DNA of 64,000 nucleotides from Alnus glutinosa (Eukaryota; Streptophyta; Magnoliopsida; Fagales; Betulaceae): positions 25,876,116-25,940,115 of the forward strand of contig NC_084894.1 in assembly GCF_958979055.1 (NCBI RefSeq), in the 5' to 3' direction. The notes beneath the pieces are model-generated. The model worked only from the letters and a program-made list of their open reading frames with translations, searched no databases and was not told the origin of the DNA. A program made the translations under genes and the position numbers. The stretch's first letter is position 1; every line of letters starts with the position of its first letter. This document shows positions 1-12,289 of the stretch, in pieces.

Positions 1-996
1 CTCAAAAGTAGTATTTTTTAAGATAATCTACATTCCAGGCCCTCGGCACTGCTTTTCCTTGTCCTGTGGCCAGGCGGTAGGCCCCATTCTTGCTGGAGCT
101 GACAATTCGGTAAGGCCCCTCCCATTTCGGGCCTAGCTTTCCATCGGCCGGTTCTCTAGTCATTAGATTGACCTTCCGTAGGACCCAATCGCCAACCTTG
201 AATTCTCGGAGTTTAACCTTCTTATCATAATACCTAGCTACTCGGCTCTGATAGGCTGCACAAGCTGCACGGGCATCTTCACGTCTTTCCTGCAACAAAT
301 CCAGATGCAGATTTACTCCTTCTTCATTCAACCCCGGATTATAGTGGGCCACCCTGAAGCTCGGCGATCTCACTTCCACAGGAATTACCGCTTCCATTCC
401 ATAGGTTAGAGCAAATGGGGTTTCCCCTGTAGCAGTTCTGACTGTAGTGCGATAGGATCAGAGCACTTCGGGGAGATACTCAACCCAGGCTCCTTTTTTT
501 TCCGGCCGAGCTTCTTCTTTAGCATCAGGATCAGTGCCTTGTTAGTGGCCTCAACCTGGCCATTGGACTTAGGAAACACGGGGGTTGAAAAGCTTTTTCT
601 TATGCCCAGTTCGGCACACCATTCCCGGAAACGGTCACAATCAAACTGCTTTCCATTGTCGGTCACCATAGCATATGGGATACCGAATCTGCATATTATG
701 GATTTCCATATGAATTTTATGATATTTTCAGTTGTGATTGCGACCAGTGCCTCAGCTTCGACCCATTTGGTGAAGTAATCGACCGCAACCACGATGAATT
801 TCCGGTTACCTTTGCCCGACGGCATTGGGCCGACTATGTCGACCCCCCATTTGGCGAACGGCCATGGTGAGGTAATCGAATGAAGATATTCCGGGGGACT
901 GTTTGATACACGGGCAAACCTCTGACATGCATCACAAGCTCTCACCAGCTCTGCTGCGTCTCTAATCATCGTCGGCCAATAGTAGCCCACCCTTAT
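1..996 (-). mobile_element. Tat-lineage Ty3/Gypsy, integrase end of pol (degenerate)
   Basis: This is the 3' part of a minus-strand Gypsy polyprotein. Reading from 996 down there is the HHCC zinc finger (C-x2-C in RACDACQRF), then the integrase core: D in WGVDIVGP, D in VTDNGKQF and E in NGQVEATNKA, a complete D,D,E set. The C-terminal part (MEAVIPVEV, then VGDWVLRKV and GPKWEGPYRI) is typical of plant Tat-type elements and ends with TGA at 4-2. The two halves are in different frames; the break is near the T-run at 493-500, and a TGA replaces a Trp codon near 457-459, so the copy is dead. It continues into 14528-17034 once the insertion at 997-14527 is removed (shared CTTAT at 992-996 and 14528-14532). 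The 3' LTR lies left of the window. Confidence 0.9.
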
Positions 997-1232
997 TGTA
1001 ATGTCCGGGACATCATTTAATATTTAGAGTATAAAATTTGAGTAAATGATTAGTTAAAATAATTTTAGTATTATTAAAAATGTAAAAAGTAATATTTTTA
1101 AAGTTTAAATAAAATAGAAAATTGAAATAATAGAAAATAAATTAGAAATTAAAAAGAAATATAAAAGAAAATAAATTATAAAAGAAATAAATTAATTAAT
1201 TAATAAAATAATATATATATATATAGTGAAAA

Positions 1233-1490
1233 ATGGCCTGATGGCCTTTAAAGCAAAAGGGCCATACGGCCATTACTTTAATAATGGCCAAGTGGCCATT
1301 AAAATAATAATAAACAAAAAAATTGGTGTAAAAGAAAAGTTAAGGAAAAGAAGAAAATAAAAAAAAATAAAAAAACAAGGGCGCCCCACCTGTTGAAAAA
1401 ATAATTGAAGGGCCAAGTGGCCCTTCACTACAAAACAAGGGCGCAGTGTGCGCCTTGCTGAAAAAAAAAAAAAGGGGGCCATCCGGCCCT
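1233..1490. repeat. Cluster of GGCC-flanked short palindromes
   Basis: In a very AT-rich background, GGCC half-sites recur as imperfect palindromes: ggcctgatggcc, gggccatacggcc, ggccaagtggcc (twice) and gggggccatccggccct. The GC-rich phrase aacaagggcgc also occurs twice (1374 and 1434 areas). These could form small hairpins near the 3' end of the long LTR-type element. No coding potential is seen. Confidence 0.55.
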
Positions 1491-3068
1491 TTTCTTTTCT
1501 TCTTACCTGAAGAGGCAGTGCCTCTTCTCCTTATTTTTCTCTTATGGATTTTTATAGAAAATCCTTAATCTACGAAGATCCAACGGTCCGATCTTCGATC
1601 CGATTTTGGTAACGTGATCTACGAAGCCCGATCTACGTTTCTACCGATCGGTTTGAGGTAAATCTCTAAACTAGCATTTTTAGAGATTTTTATAAATCTT
1701 ATAGAAATGAGTTTAACTTGGCATTTTCTCTAGATTTTGGGTAGTTTGGAGTTGCTAGGAGCTTCCCGAGCATTTGGTCTTTGCTTGGCGAATTTTTGGT
1801 AAGTTTTCTATAGACATTAGTTTTCGGGTATTTTGTTAAAATGCTATTTATTATGATTAACCCTTAGTAAAAGCTATTGGGTTAATAATATCGTGTTTGA
1901 GGTAGTGTTTATAAATTATGATTTAAAGTTTAGAGACTCTAATTTGTTAGGTTAAACTAATTTGGGGTTTTTAAGTGATTAAAAATCTAGATGATTAAAT
2001 TGTGTTAATATGTTAGTAATTGAGGTAAAAATATTTATGAAATAATATTAGAGTTAATGATATTGAGAAAATGTTTGTGAAAAATAATCTAGAGATTAGT
2101 GAATATAATTTTAGGGTTAATAATATTATAAAATTGTTAGTGAAAATAATTACGGGTTAGTAATTAATATATTATGAGTAAATAATTAAATAAGTGATTT
2201 TAATATCTAACCCTTAGTAAATACTTTGGGTTAGTATTGTTTGAGTTTTAGTTAGTGTTTAGGATTTATGGGTAGGCGTTTGGAACCCTTAAAATATTAT
2301 AGTTTTTCCAACGGTTTAGCCTTGAGCGATTCAAGTGCTAATTAGGGTGTTAATTACTTAATGTGCTAAATAGTGCAATGTGTTATTTCACAGTGATACA
2401 TTGCAAGGTGATGTCTAGGGGACCTAGTGCTTAATATCCGCGCAGCCAGGTGATATTTTACTCACTGAAAAATTATTATTGTTATTTTATTAAAATAGAA
2501 AAATATATGTGTTTTATAAATTTGAACCAACTGTATGTTGATTATCTGTTTTGGTTGATTTGAGTAGTTTCAACTATGTTCAAATAATATTAATGATGTT
2601 ATGAAATGATGTATGGATGAAATGTGTAGAATTATTTTTAAAGTATTTGAATGTGAGCTGCGGTTGGGATTTAAATTATGCAAAGTTGAATGATAAAGTT
2701 TCATGTTAATTGGTTTATTGTATTTGAAGAAAGCATGATTTGTAAAGAATAGGAGAATAGAATTTGAATTGTAAAGCATAAAGCATGAGCATAAAAGGAA
2801 CGAAAGGAACGAAAGGAATGAAAGGAATGGAAAGGTTTAAAGGAATGGAAAGATCATCATTAGCATGCATATCATTGTTTAAATTAAATGATGTTTTCAT
2901 GATATAGAATATTGTAGTTTTGATGCTAGACGTATTAGTATGCCTAAGAGTTTTGATGGCAAAAGAGCTTATGTATACTGTTATCGTCTAGTTGCATAAT
3001 TTTATAACATTGAGCTTGGACAAACAAGAATATTGTCATGGTTCGGTATGAGTAATACAGCGTCCTAG

Positions 3069-3356
3069 GAGTAGGTAGATGAATTGTTGTAGCACGTTAG
3101 TAGGAAGTGCTTGGATACCCGAGTTTTACTCTAGTAACCGCATGGACAACTACGTGCTCGACATGAAGTTGTAATGCCCTAGGATTCCGTGTTAACCATG
3201 TTCGGAAAATGATAGTAAGCTTGTACTAAAGAGCGAGATGGCATGTTTTAAGCTTAGTGTGCTTGGTTTTGATGTTATTGGTTGCGATATCGGTGTGGCT
3301 TGGGAGTAGGTAGATGGATTGACGTGTCACATTAGTAAGAAGTGCTTGGATATCAG
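3069..3356 (+). repeat. Tandem ~230-bp unit, second copy interrupted by the 3357-11992 element
   Basis: The phrase gtaggtagatg-attg...gtagtaagaagtgcttgga appears at about 3072 and again at about 3307. The continuation after the first copy (ctctagtaaccgcatggac, 3131 area) reappears at 12005, after the nested retroelement. The array therefore belongs to the long LTR-type host element and was split by the later insertion. Confidence 0.7.
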
Positions 3357-3925
3357 TGTAGCACCCCAGATTTTTAGGTCATAAATTATAATGGTTTAAA
3401 TTAATTTTAAAACATTTTTAATAAGGAAAAAGAATAACTACGATTATTTATAAATGTGTATTTTTGTTTGTAGAAATGTTTATAATTACCATTTGATAAA
3501 AACTCAAAACAGACCTTAAACTTTGGAATAACGGAAACAGGGCCAAACGAACTCCGTTTTGGTCGATTCAAAATTCTGAACGCTCGTCTTGAAGTCCTCT
3601 AGCTACCCTCCAAATTTCATAATTTTTGGACTCCATTTGATACCCGAAAACATCCGTGAAAAATATGACCCCTGTTCTGGACGGAAATTCACATTATTCT
3701 TTAATGGGCTATCTTTGGACTTAACCCAACCCATTCCAATTGCTATCTACAAACCCAACCCACATTTCACATGTTAAATTCACATTATTCATTATTGGGC
3801 CATCTTTGAACTACATCAACCCATTCCAATTGCTATCTACAAACCCAACCCACCTTTGAGAAAATAGTAATTTCCTTGAGTGAGAAACTAGGCATAGTAG
3901 ATTGGTCTAGCAATGAGAATGGTTA

Positions 3926-3956
<31 letters not shown>

Positions 3957-3972
3957 TTAGAATAATATATTA

Positions 3973-4195
3973 AGGTTTGAGTGCATTGTGATAGGTAAAT
4001 TTGAGTGCATTGTGGTAGGTAAGGTTGAGTGCATTATGGTAGGTAAGTTTGAGTGCATTTTTGAGTGCATTGTGGTAGGTAAGTTTGAGTGCATTTTTGA
4101 GTGCATTGTGGTAGGTAAGTTTGAGTGCATTTTTGAGTGCATTGTGGTAGGTAAGTTTGAGTGCATTTTTGAGTGCATTGTGGTAGGTAAGGTTA
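3973..4195 (+). repeat. Minisatellite in 5' LTR, ~36-bp unit
   Basis: Units built from ggtaggtaagtttgagtgca plus tttttgagtgcattgt repeat about four to five times after shorter half-units. It lies just upstream of the TATA-like box at 4250. The copy in the other LTR differs in unit number. Confidence 0.9.
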
Positions 4196-4249
4196 ATTCC
4201 CATCCATTGGATTAAAATGTGTCTACTTGATCCTAACCATTCATTCTCT

Positions 4250-4266
4250 TATAAATAGAACCCAAA
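4250..4266 (+). promoter_or_regulatory. TATA-like box of 5' LTR
   Basis: cttataaatagaaccc follows the minisatellite and precedes a transcribed-looking leader with cttcactcacacacacacc. It is the best TATA-like sequence in the LTR and is repeated at about 10724 in the 3' LTR. The promoter role is inferred. Confidence 0.5.
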
Positions 4267-5496
4267 ATGGAAGACACAATACCCATCAAGCTTCACTCAC
4301 ACACACACCTAAGGCCAAGAGAGAAAATTTTGAGATTTGTGTAGTTTTGTGTGGTTTAAGGCTTGAAGTGTGAGCTAGGAAGTATTTTGGTAAAAGCTCG
4401 ATTTCCGATGCTAATGGGAAGTCCATGTAAGGGATTCTCTACCCCTTCTAAAATTATTATATTATTTTAAGTATTCTTTTATTTTCAAAACTTCGATTTG
4501 ATTCGGTATTTTTCAAATTATTTTTATGAAGAATTGTTTTAAATTGATTTTTATGATATTTTGAGAAAAACGTATTTCAAATTCAAAAATTATTTTGATT
4601 ATATAAAATATTTGTTGGTTTTAAAAATATTCTTTTGAAATCGTGATTTTAAGTAAAAAACCCTCCAGACACGTTGCCCGGATATACTAGTAAAGGATGA
4701 GAAAGTTTTGTGAGAAAACTATATGAGATATATATATATATATATAAATTTTTGAAAAAAGGGCACGTGTGTGGAGGAGACTATTATTTGGGCCCTAGAC
4801 CCGTCGAGACCCTTCAAGATTTAGCTCGGTACCGTAGCTCGAGATGGAAGCGCACCCGCTGATTCACTTAGTGAAAGCGGTATCTGTCTCTATGTCAGTC
4901 TAAGTGCACTTCAATTAATTAGCTGATGGGGGTGGGGCCTGTGGCCACAGGTAAACCGCGTTACTCACCCAAGGTCAACGCATCGACCGCGCAACCCTAC
5001 GTACACAGGGCGTAATAGTGTATTGGGCATACTATGACTAATGATTATTTCAAATATAAATATATATATATATTATATTTGGTATTTATAAAAAATGAGT
5101 TTTTGACAAATGTTTTGAGGTTTTAAAGAAAATGAATTTAACTCAACTATTTTATGGTTGAGGATTTCCTTACTGAGCACGTGTTTTTGTGCTCACCCCT
5201 TATTTTGTTTTTGTTTTCAGGTTATGAACAGAGAGACGTAGGTGGCCGGGATGGGATCTAGGAATGCATTAGGACATTTCATTTATGTTACCCATAATTT
5301 TCAGTTATTGTATCTTTTACAATTAAATGACCGTTTCCGCATTTATTAAAAACTCTGAGATTTTAAAATCATCACTATTATTATTTATTTAAATCAGCAT
5401 ACTAGTTAAGATATTTGGCAGACCTTACGAATCTTTGCAGTTTTAAAAGAGAAAGTGACGAATCTAACCCTTTGCGGTTTGGGAGCGTTACAGTTT

Positions 5497-5508
5497 TGGT
5501 ATCAGAGC
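5497..5508 (+). other. Primer-binding site, initiator Met tRNA type
   Basis: TGGTATCAGAGC lies four bases after the 5' LTR end and is the common plant retrotransposon primer site complementary to the 3' end of initiator methionine tRNA. Confidence 0.85.
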
Positions 5509-5688
5509 AAAGGTTATAAGGTTCTGTAGACTTTAGGAGCTAGATCATTAAGATAGACTTAGTGGGGTAATGGGAAATCACATTCCGGCCTAGCAGAGTC
5601 CGTCCTTTCTTGTTTTGTATTCAGTGCTAGGGAATCATTCCCTATTTTTTTTTTAACACCTCGCTAAGGATTGCGGGGGAACAACAGA

Positions 5689-5869
5689 ATACTACGCCTG
5701 CACGTATATATACCCTAACTCCAGGTGATGTAGCAGCGTCAAACGAAGTAGTGACGGGTACACTTTTGATTTCATTCCACCAGGTTACTGTGCTCTTTGA
5801 CTCTGGTACAACGCATTCAATTATGTCATACTCTTTTTCACGAGACTATAAGTTGATGTCTGAGTAGTT
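5689..5869 (+). pseudogene. Retroviral-type aspartic protease remnant
   Basis: One frame reads ARIYTLTPGDVAASNEVVTG, then VTVLFDSGTTHSF, then a TAG at 5867-5869. This is the pre-protease and catalytic region of plant chromovirus-like Gypsy elements: LFDSG(A)THSF holds the catalytic Asp, with T in place of the usual A. No zinc knuckle, RT, RNase H or integrase follows. It is the sole surviving coding trace in the element. Confidence 0.8.
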
Positions 5870-7919
5870 AGATGTAGACCTAGCAGTAGCTACCCCTGTA
5901 GGGAATTGCATCATAGCAGTTTGACATTGTGAACCCTAGGATTGATCTTATTAAGGTTGAAGTCTCTAAGTTGGAATCAATACTAAGGAGTAAGTTATGA
6001 TTAGTATCAAAGTATGATAGGTTTTCAAGACCTGTTTAACTAAGTGTTAAGTTGTACAATCTTTCTCGAGGAATAGCAAATTGCATCGGTTATAGATCAA
6101 CTTGTTTGGATGGTTAGGTATTGATGATCACAATATTTTGAGGTATAGTCATGATTTATGGAATGCTTTTAAGGATATAGATTATAGAAATTCGGATGCT
6201 TAATAACTTGGCAGATTTATGGATATTAAGTCAATAAATATATTAAGCATCACATAGATATTTTATGTGCATAGAGAAAAATATTGAAGTTTAGAGATTT
6301 CTTGATTTACTGTAGGACGTAAATAAAGATATTTATGATCTGGAATCTGGTATCCTTTTGGAGATGGACACTTAATCTATAGATGCTGATTCATGTGTTT
6401 TAAGGACATATAAGAGAATAAGTTGATCGAGTAAATTGATGATATTTGGGGCAATTATATCCTTGTGATCAGATAACTTTAGTGAAGTTAGAATATATTG
6501 AGGAATTATTGAAGTTTTCTAGAGGATAAGATAATCCACATGATAAGATGAATCTTTCGGAAGATCTTAAGTTTGAGAAATGCTCTAATTATCATATTTG
6601 AGGATTGAATTGAATTGGATTGAGGTTAAGGTCGAATCCATTGACCTATGAGGATAATGATAAATTGAGGTCTATAGACTAAGAATTTACTCGAGGAATT
6701 TATTTTTGCCTCCCACTAAGCTGCATTTGAGGATGACTGAGGTAAACCATATCTTGATTTATAGTTTGATGCTTAGTGAGATTTCATGATGTGATCTACG
6801 TGTTTGAGGTCTAAGGAATGAACGACTATCGTCTACTTAAAGATAAGAATGGTTAGACTTAGACTTATGTTAAAGAATTTCCTAATGGAAGGAAACTTCA
6901 ACCCTTATTGATGAACATATATGGAGAATAGGTTATGATATACCCCTTATATTGAGGCCTAGTTGAATTTTAGGAAAGTGAATGTCTGATTCCTAGCTGA
7001 ACACATTTGAGGTTTATCCGATTAACCCTAGAATATAAGGAAAGATGTGTTATGACTAATGGGTATCTATTATTCCAAATCTGGTATCTTTGAAGATAGG
7101 TATATAAAGCGTAAATTACTGATATATGAGGAAATTAGTTGATCAAATGATTTGATGATTTTTGGAGAGATTATTTTCCCTATACATCTGATGAACTTTG
7201 GAGAAGTTTATATATATTTGAGGTCTTTCTAGAGCTTAAGTTAAATAAAATTTTGATGATGTGATTCTTAGATATCCTTGCTTGACGGATAAGTTTATGA
7301 TTAGCAAATCTGAGTATTGATTGACTGCATAACTAAATTAGAGTAATACTAGGGTTTTAATCTATTGCAATTTGAGGATGATAGTAATTATGCAGAAATA
7401 GAAAGAAGAACATAGTACCATAAGGATTATACCCGAGTTTAAGATCATAGTTCAAAATATTACAGACATATTAGATGATAAGAACAGTACGTAGAATTAT
7501 TGTCTTACAAGATGAACCACTTTAGATTTAAAGAAAACCATAATCGGACCTTTTCTGCTTCATTTCCTGAGAAGTTCAGTATGCTTATACTTGCGGGTAT
7601 TTTATTATACTACAGTTAGTTATTTATTTTGTTAGTAAAGAATTGCTAGATCAAATAGAATACCTGATTAAGTTTCTGGGCGGAAAACCCTAAGATTTTG
7701 GACTACAAGCAAGAGAACCTCTCTGAGATAGGAACAATGGACGCCAAATTTCTGGTTGTACTACAGGCGCAGTATTTAGATCAAAATTATTTTGAGAGGA
7801 TGAGGAAGCCATTTTTAGAGAACTAAGGAAATGATGATACTCCTCAAAGAACCTGAAGGAGAAAAGATAGAAATGAAGCGGTTATTCGAAAAGATCTGAA
7901 GGGAAAGAGAACTTAATCA
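5870..7919 (+). other. Non-coding AT-rich interior of the retroelement with degenerate internal repeats
   Basis: No ORF above about 60 codons makes sense here. Recurring phrases (tttgaggt, gatgatttttgg, cctagttgaattttaggaaa at 6958 and a relative near 9176) suggest old, diverged tandem duplications filling the space where pol would be. Confidence 0.5.
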
Positions 7920-8650
7920 GTGGACAAGACGCGGTCTAATCGACGTCATTCTGAGCGCGACTGCCACTACCACTAGTAGACAGCTCTCGAATCACGAGCT
8001 CTCTTTCTTTTTCAACTTTCACCCTTTTCACCTTCTCGAATTCCGAATTCACCCAAGACTTTTCCGGATTTCTCGCCGCACTTTTCGTACCTAGCAGACG
8101 TGGAAGAGCATTCCGAGAAAAAGATGGAGATATTGTGATCCATTGTCGGCACCACTTGCACCGTTCCTTCTCAAATCTTTCTATAAATTCGCTCATCTTC
8201 TTCCTTGCAAAGCACACCTTTGAGTTCTCAACTCTTCAAGCTTTGAAAGCCAAAATTTTTCTTCTAGTCTGAGCTTTCATCGCTTCCTAAGAAGGAAGAT
8301 GTAGTTTCATAACCAAATTTCCAAGCCTAAAGTTAGAAAAATGCAGCATCAAAACCAGATTCACAAACAACGAAGCAAGATTATTTTTGATCATGTCATC
8401 CAGAAGCAAGATTATTCTTGATCATGCTTCTGAGATGAAGTATCTTTCTCTTCCTTCGCATCACCATAAACTTTTCTGGCATCTACTCTCAATCCGGTGA
8501 TGGCGATCTATGACAGAAGAGAGAGAGCACTACGATATGAGTACCGCACTCATATCCTTTCCAGATTGCTTGCCTCGCCTCCCTCTCCTTCCTGGATTCC
8601 ATGTTTCCATTTCGCAAGCTTTCCACCAAGATTATCAAAAAGCATCATCA
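7920..8650. other. GC-richer block with promoter-like sequence inside the retroelement
   Basis: This ~700-bp block differs in composition from the AT-rich interior on both sides. It contains tctataaattcgctcatctt (8178 area, TATA-like) followed by a CT-rich leader. A 93-codon ORF lies on the minus strand (8217-7936), but no family is recognisable. It may be a captured host segment or a piece of another LTR; source not identified. Confidence 0.45.
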
Positions 8651-9837
8651 CAAAGGAAAATGTTATATAAGAAATTTTTCCTGTAATGAGGATTTCTTAA
8701 ATGAAGTTTAGATTTTCAATTATGATGATGTTTTGAAGTAGGAATATGATATGTTTTGGCTGATTCAAGTACTTTTGAGTATATTGAAATTTTGATGAAC
8801 TGTCGGGATTCTAAAGAAAGATTTCCAATCTGATTTATATGAGATGAGTTTGAGGTTTAAAAGATTAATATCAATTCTATGATAGTAGCCAGTGATTACG
8901 GATTTTGATGATAGGTTAATATTTTAAGGCAATTCTGAATTACGGAACTAGAAATATATGATTTTGTTATTGGAGGAATTTTTGGTGTTATAGGAATATG
9001 ATTTGCAAAAATTTTGTTGGAAAACAATGTGTTATGATTAAATCCCATTTTGAAGTTCATTTGGACCAGAATAATTTTTATGGGATAATACTGTTAATAT
9101 TCTTTCTGACCAGAATCGTGATGATTGTAATGTCAAATGTGGAGACTAGGTTTCGATGCATTTCTGATATTGAGGCTTAGTTGATTTTTGGAAAGTGAGA
9201 AATACTACATGGCAGTAAATGGAATCTATTATATATCAGTTAATATGATTAAGGAAAACTAATTATGTTATTTGAGAATTAAGCCTTAGATTCTGAAATT
9301 TGCTGATTTACAGATGTGATGTTATACTTGATGATCTTAGAATTTCTGCATCTATATTAAGTATACCTTTGATGATTAATTGATCTATACTTCGAGGTTA
9401 AATCTTGCAATGGAATGCAAGGATATTGCCTGATTTATAATTTGAGGTTTACCTATGATTGGAGACAAGATTTGGAAAATGATAGTGTCTTACACACTTT
9501 TTATTGATAAAGGAAATAAAGATTATATTGTAAGACCTGATCTTAAGCTTTTATACCTTTGTCATGATATTAAGGATAGTTATGATTGATTTGATTTACG
9601 TGTCTAGGATATGATCTATTTTTTTTTTAGGTTTGAAGAATTAAGACTGTCTTACTTGAGGATAGGAACAGTTGGATTTAGAAATAACGTTTAAGGATTT
9701 TTAATGGAAATGGAAACGATGTGGATAGTGATGGTTACATTGGAAGTTATAGTTATGACAAGATAGTATAAAGTATGCTTTATTTTCTTTATTGAAGGAA
9801 ACTTTATAGTTTACGAATTTCGGGGACGAAATTCTGT

Positions 9838-9851
9838 TAAGGGGGGAAGAA
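9838..9851 (+). other. Polypurine tract
   Basis: aaggggggaagaa directly precedes the 3' LTR (TGTAGCGCCC at 9852), the normal position of the plus-strand primer of an LTR retrotransposon. Confidence 0.85.
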
Positions 9852-10421
9852 TGTAGCGCCCTAGATTTTTAGGTCATAAATTATAATGATTTAAATTAAT
9901 TTTAAAACATTTTTAATAAGGAAAAAGAATAACTACGATTATTTATAAATGTGTATTTTTGTTTGTAGAAATGTTTATAATTACCATTTGATAAAAACTC
10001 AAAACAGACCTTAAACTTTGGAATAACGGAAACAGGGCCAAACAAACTCCGTTTTGGTCGATTCAAAATTCTGAACGCTCGTCTTGAAGTCCTCTAGCTA
10101 CCCTCCAAATTTCATAATTTTTGGACTCCATTTGATACCCGAAAACATCCGTGAAAAATATGACCCCTGTTCTGGACGGAAATTCACATTATTCTTTAAT
10201 GGGCTATCTTTGGACTTAACCCAACCCATTCCAATTGCTATCTACAAACCCAACCCACATTTCACATGTTAAATTTACATTATTCATTATTGGGCCATCT
10301 TTGAACTTAACCCAACCCATTCCAATTGCTATCTACAAACCCAACCCACCTTTGAGAAAATAGTAATTTCCTTGAGTGAGAAACTAGGCATAGTAGATTG
10401 GTCTAGCAATGAGAATGGTTA

Positions 10422-10455
<34 letters not shown>

Positions 10456-11532
10456 TTAGAATAATATATTAAGGTTTGAGTGCATTGTGATAGGTAAATT
10501 TGAGTGCATTGTGGTAGGTAAGGTTGAGTGCATTATGGTAGGTAAGTTTGAGTGCATTTTTTAGTGCATTATGGTAGGTAAGTTTGAGTGCATTTTTGAG
10601 TGCATTTTTGAGTGCATTGTGGTAGGTAAGTTTGAGTGCATTTTTGAGTGCATTGTGGTAGGTAAGGTTAATTCCCATTCATTGGATCAAAATGTGTCTA
10701 CTTGATCCTAACCATTCATTCTCTTATAAATAGAACCCAAAATGGAAGACACAATACCCATCAAGCTTCACTCACACACACACCTAAGGCCAAGAGAGAA
10801 AATTTTGAGATTTGTGTAGTTTTGTGTGGTTTAAGGCTTGAAGTGTGAGCTAGGAAGTATTTTGGTAAAAGCTCGATTTCCGATGCTAATGGGAAGTCCA
10901 TGTAAGGGATTCTCTACCCCTTCTAAAATTATTATATTATTTTAAGTATTCTTTTATTTTCAAAACTTCGATTTGATTCGGTATTTTTCAAATTATTTTT
11001 ATGAAGAATTGTTTTAAATTGATTTTTATGATATTTTGAGAAAAACGTATTTCAAATTCAAAAATTATTTTGATTATATAAAAGATTTGTTGGTTTTAAA
11101 AATATTCTTTTGAAATCGTGATTTTAAGTAAAAAATCCTCCAGACACGTTGCCCGGATATACTAGTAAAGGATGAGAAAGTTTTGTGAGAAAACTATATG
11201 AGATATATATATATATATATATATAAATTTTTGAAAAAAGGGCACGTGTGTGGAGGAGACTATTATTTGGGCCCTAGACCCGTCGAGACCCTTCAAGATT
11301 TAGCTCGGTACCGTAGCTCGAGATGGAAGCGCACCCGCTGATTCACTTAGTGAAAGCGGTATCTGTCTCTATGTCAGTCTAAGTGCACTTCAATTAATTA
11401 GCTGATGGGGGTGGGGCCTGTGGCCACAGGTAAACCGCGTTACTCACCCAAGGTCAACGCATCGACCGCGCAACCCTACGTACACAGGGCGTAATAGTGT
11501 ATTGGGCATACTATGACTAATGATTATTTCAA

Positions 11533-11577
<45 letters not shown>

Positions 11578-11992
11578 TTGGTATTTATAAAAAATGAGTT
11601 TTTGACAAATGTTTTGAGGTTTTAAAGAAAATGAATTTAACTCAACTATTTTATGGTTGAGGATTTCCTTACTGAGCACGTGTTTTTGTGCTCACCCCTT
11701 ATTTTGTTTTTGTTTTCAGGTTATGAACAGAGAGACGTAGGTGGCCGGGATGGGATCTAGGAATGCATTAGGACATTTCATTTATGTTACCCCATAATTT
11801 TTAGTTATTGTATCTTTTACAATTAAATGACCGTTTCCGCATTTATTAAAAACTCTGAGATTTTAAAATCATCACTATTATTATTTATTTAAATCAGCAT
11901 ACTAGTTAAGATATTTGGCAGACCTTACGAATCTTTGCAGTTTTAAAAGAGAAAGTGACGAACCTAACCCTTTGCGGTTTGGGAGCGTTACA
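9852..11992 (+). repeat. 3' LTR (2141 bp)
   Basis: Partner of 3357-5492. It differs by scattered substitutions, a different minisatellite layout (10480-10670) and a longer TA tract (about 11539-11571). It ends GTTACA, followed by ATCAG. Confidence 0.92.
10480..10670 (+). repeat. Minisatellite in 3' LTR
   Basis: Same gtgcatt/ggtaggtaagtttga units as in the 5' LTR, but with one unit compressed and one tttttgagtgca half-unit tripled, so the two LTRs diverged here by unit gain and loss. Confidence 0.88.
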
Positions 11993-12289
11993 ATCAGAGT
12001 CTTACTCTAGTAACCGCATGGACAACTATGTGCTCGGCATGAAGTTGTAATGCCCTGAGGCACAGTGTTATCACAGTTAATAACGTTAGGCCTATGTGCA
12101 TTTGAGCTACCAACATAAAAGTATTATTGTAGCTAGGTTTATACGTGGTTGCTTCCTAGCCAATGGAACTTCTACGTATGGTTCTAACTGCATAGTATGT
12201 TTTAAAGGTTTTCTGATGGTCGGAGTAGGCTATATCAGCTATGGGGGTTTTCAAACAAAATTTTATAAATTGGTAGCTGTTATAGTGTA

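Larger units (their letters stand above)
3357..5492 (+). repeat. 5' LTR (2136 bp)
   Basis: It runs TGTAGCACCCC ... GCGTTACA. It contains a leader with CCAACCC-rich direct repeats (3727-3855), an ATA-rich tract (3927-3955), a minisatellite (3973-4195), a probable promoter (cttataaatagaaccc at 4250, TATA-like) and a TA tract near 4728. The 62-codon ORF it contains is identical in both LTRs and is not evidence of a gene. Confidence 0.92.
3357..11992 (+). mobile_element. Complete LTR retrotransposon with 2.1-kb LTRs and only a protease remnant (Ty3/Gypsy derivative)
   Basis: LTRs lie at 3357-5492 and 9852-11992, start TGTAGC and end GTTACA, and the whole is flanked by ATCAG duplications (3352-3356 and 11993-11997). 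A primer-binding site follows the left LTR (TGGTATCAGAGC, 5497-5508) and a purine tract precedes the right one (9838-9851). The 4.36-kb interior has no long ORF; the only recognisable pol piece is an aspartic protease at about 5689-5869. The structure is that of a non-autonomous large retrotransposon derivative that would need enzymes in trans. The LTRs are nearly identical outside minisatellite and TA-repeat length, so insertion is fairly recent. Confidence 0.92.

Noticed and set aside
3589-3777. 62-codon ORF repeated at 10084-10272
   Set aside because: It lies in both LTRs of one element and is identical only because the LTRs are; no domain, no start context.
3973-4195. Regularly spaced direct repeats resembling a CRISPR array
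   Set aside because: No unique spacers, no cas genes and a plant genome; it is a minisatellite inside an LTR.
3957-4215. ORFs of HNALKNALKLTY or FECIVVGK repeats on both strands
   Set aside because: They are translations of the 36-bp minisatellite; unit length is a multiple of three, so frames stay open without selection.
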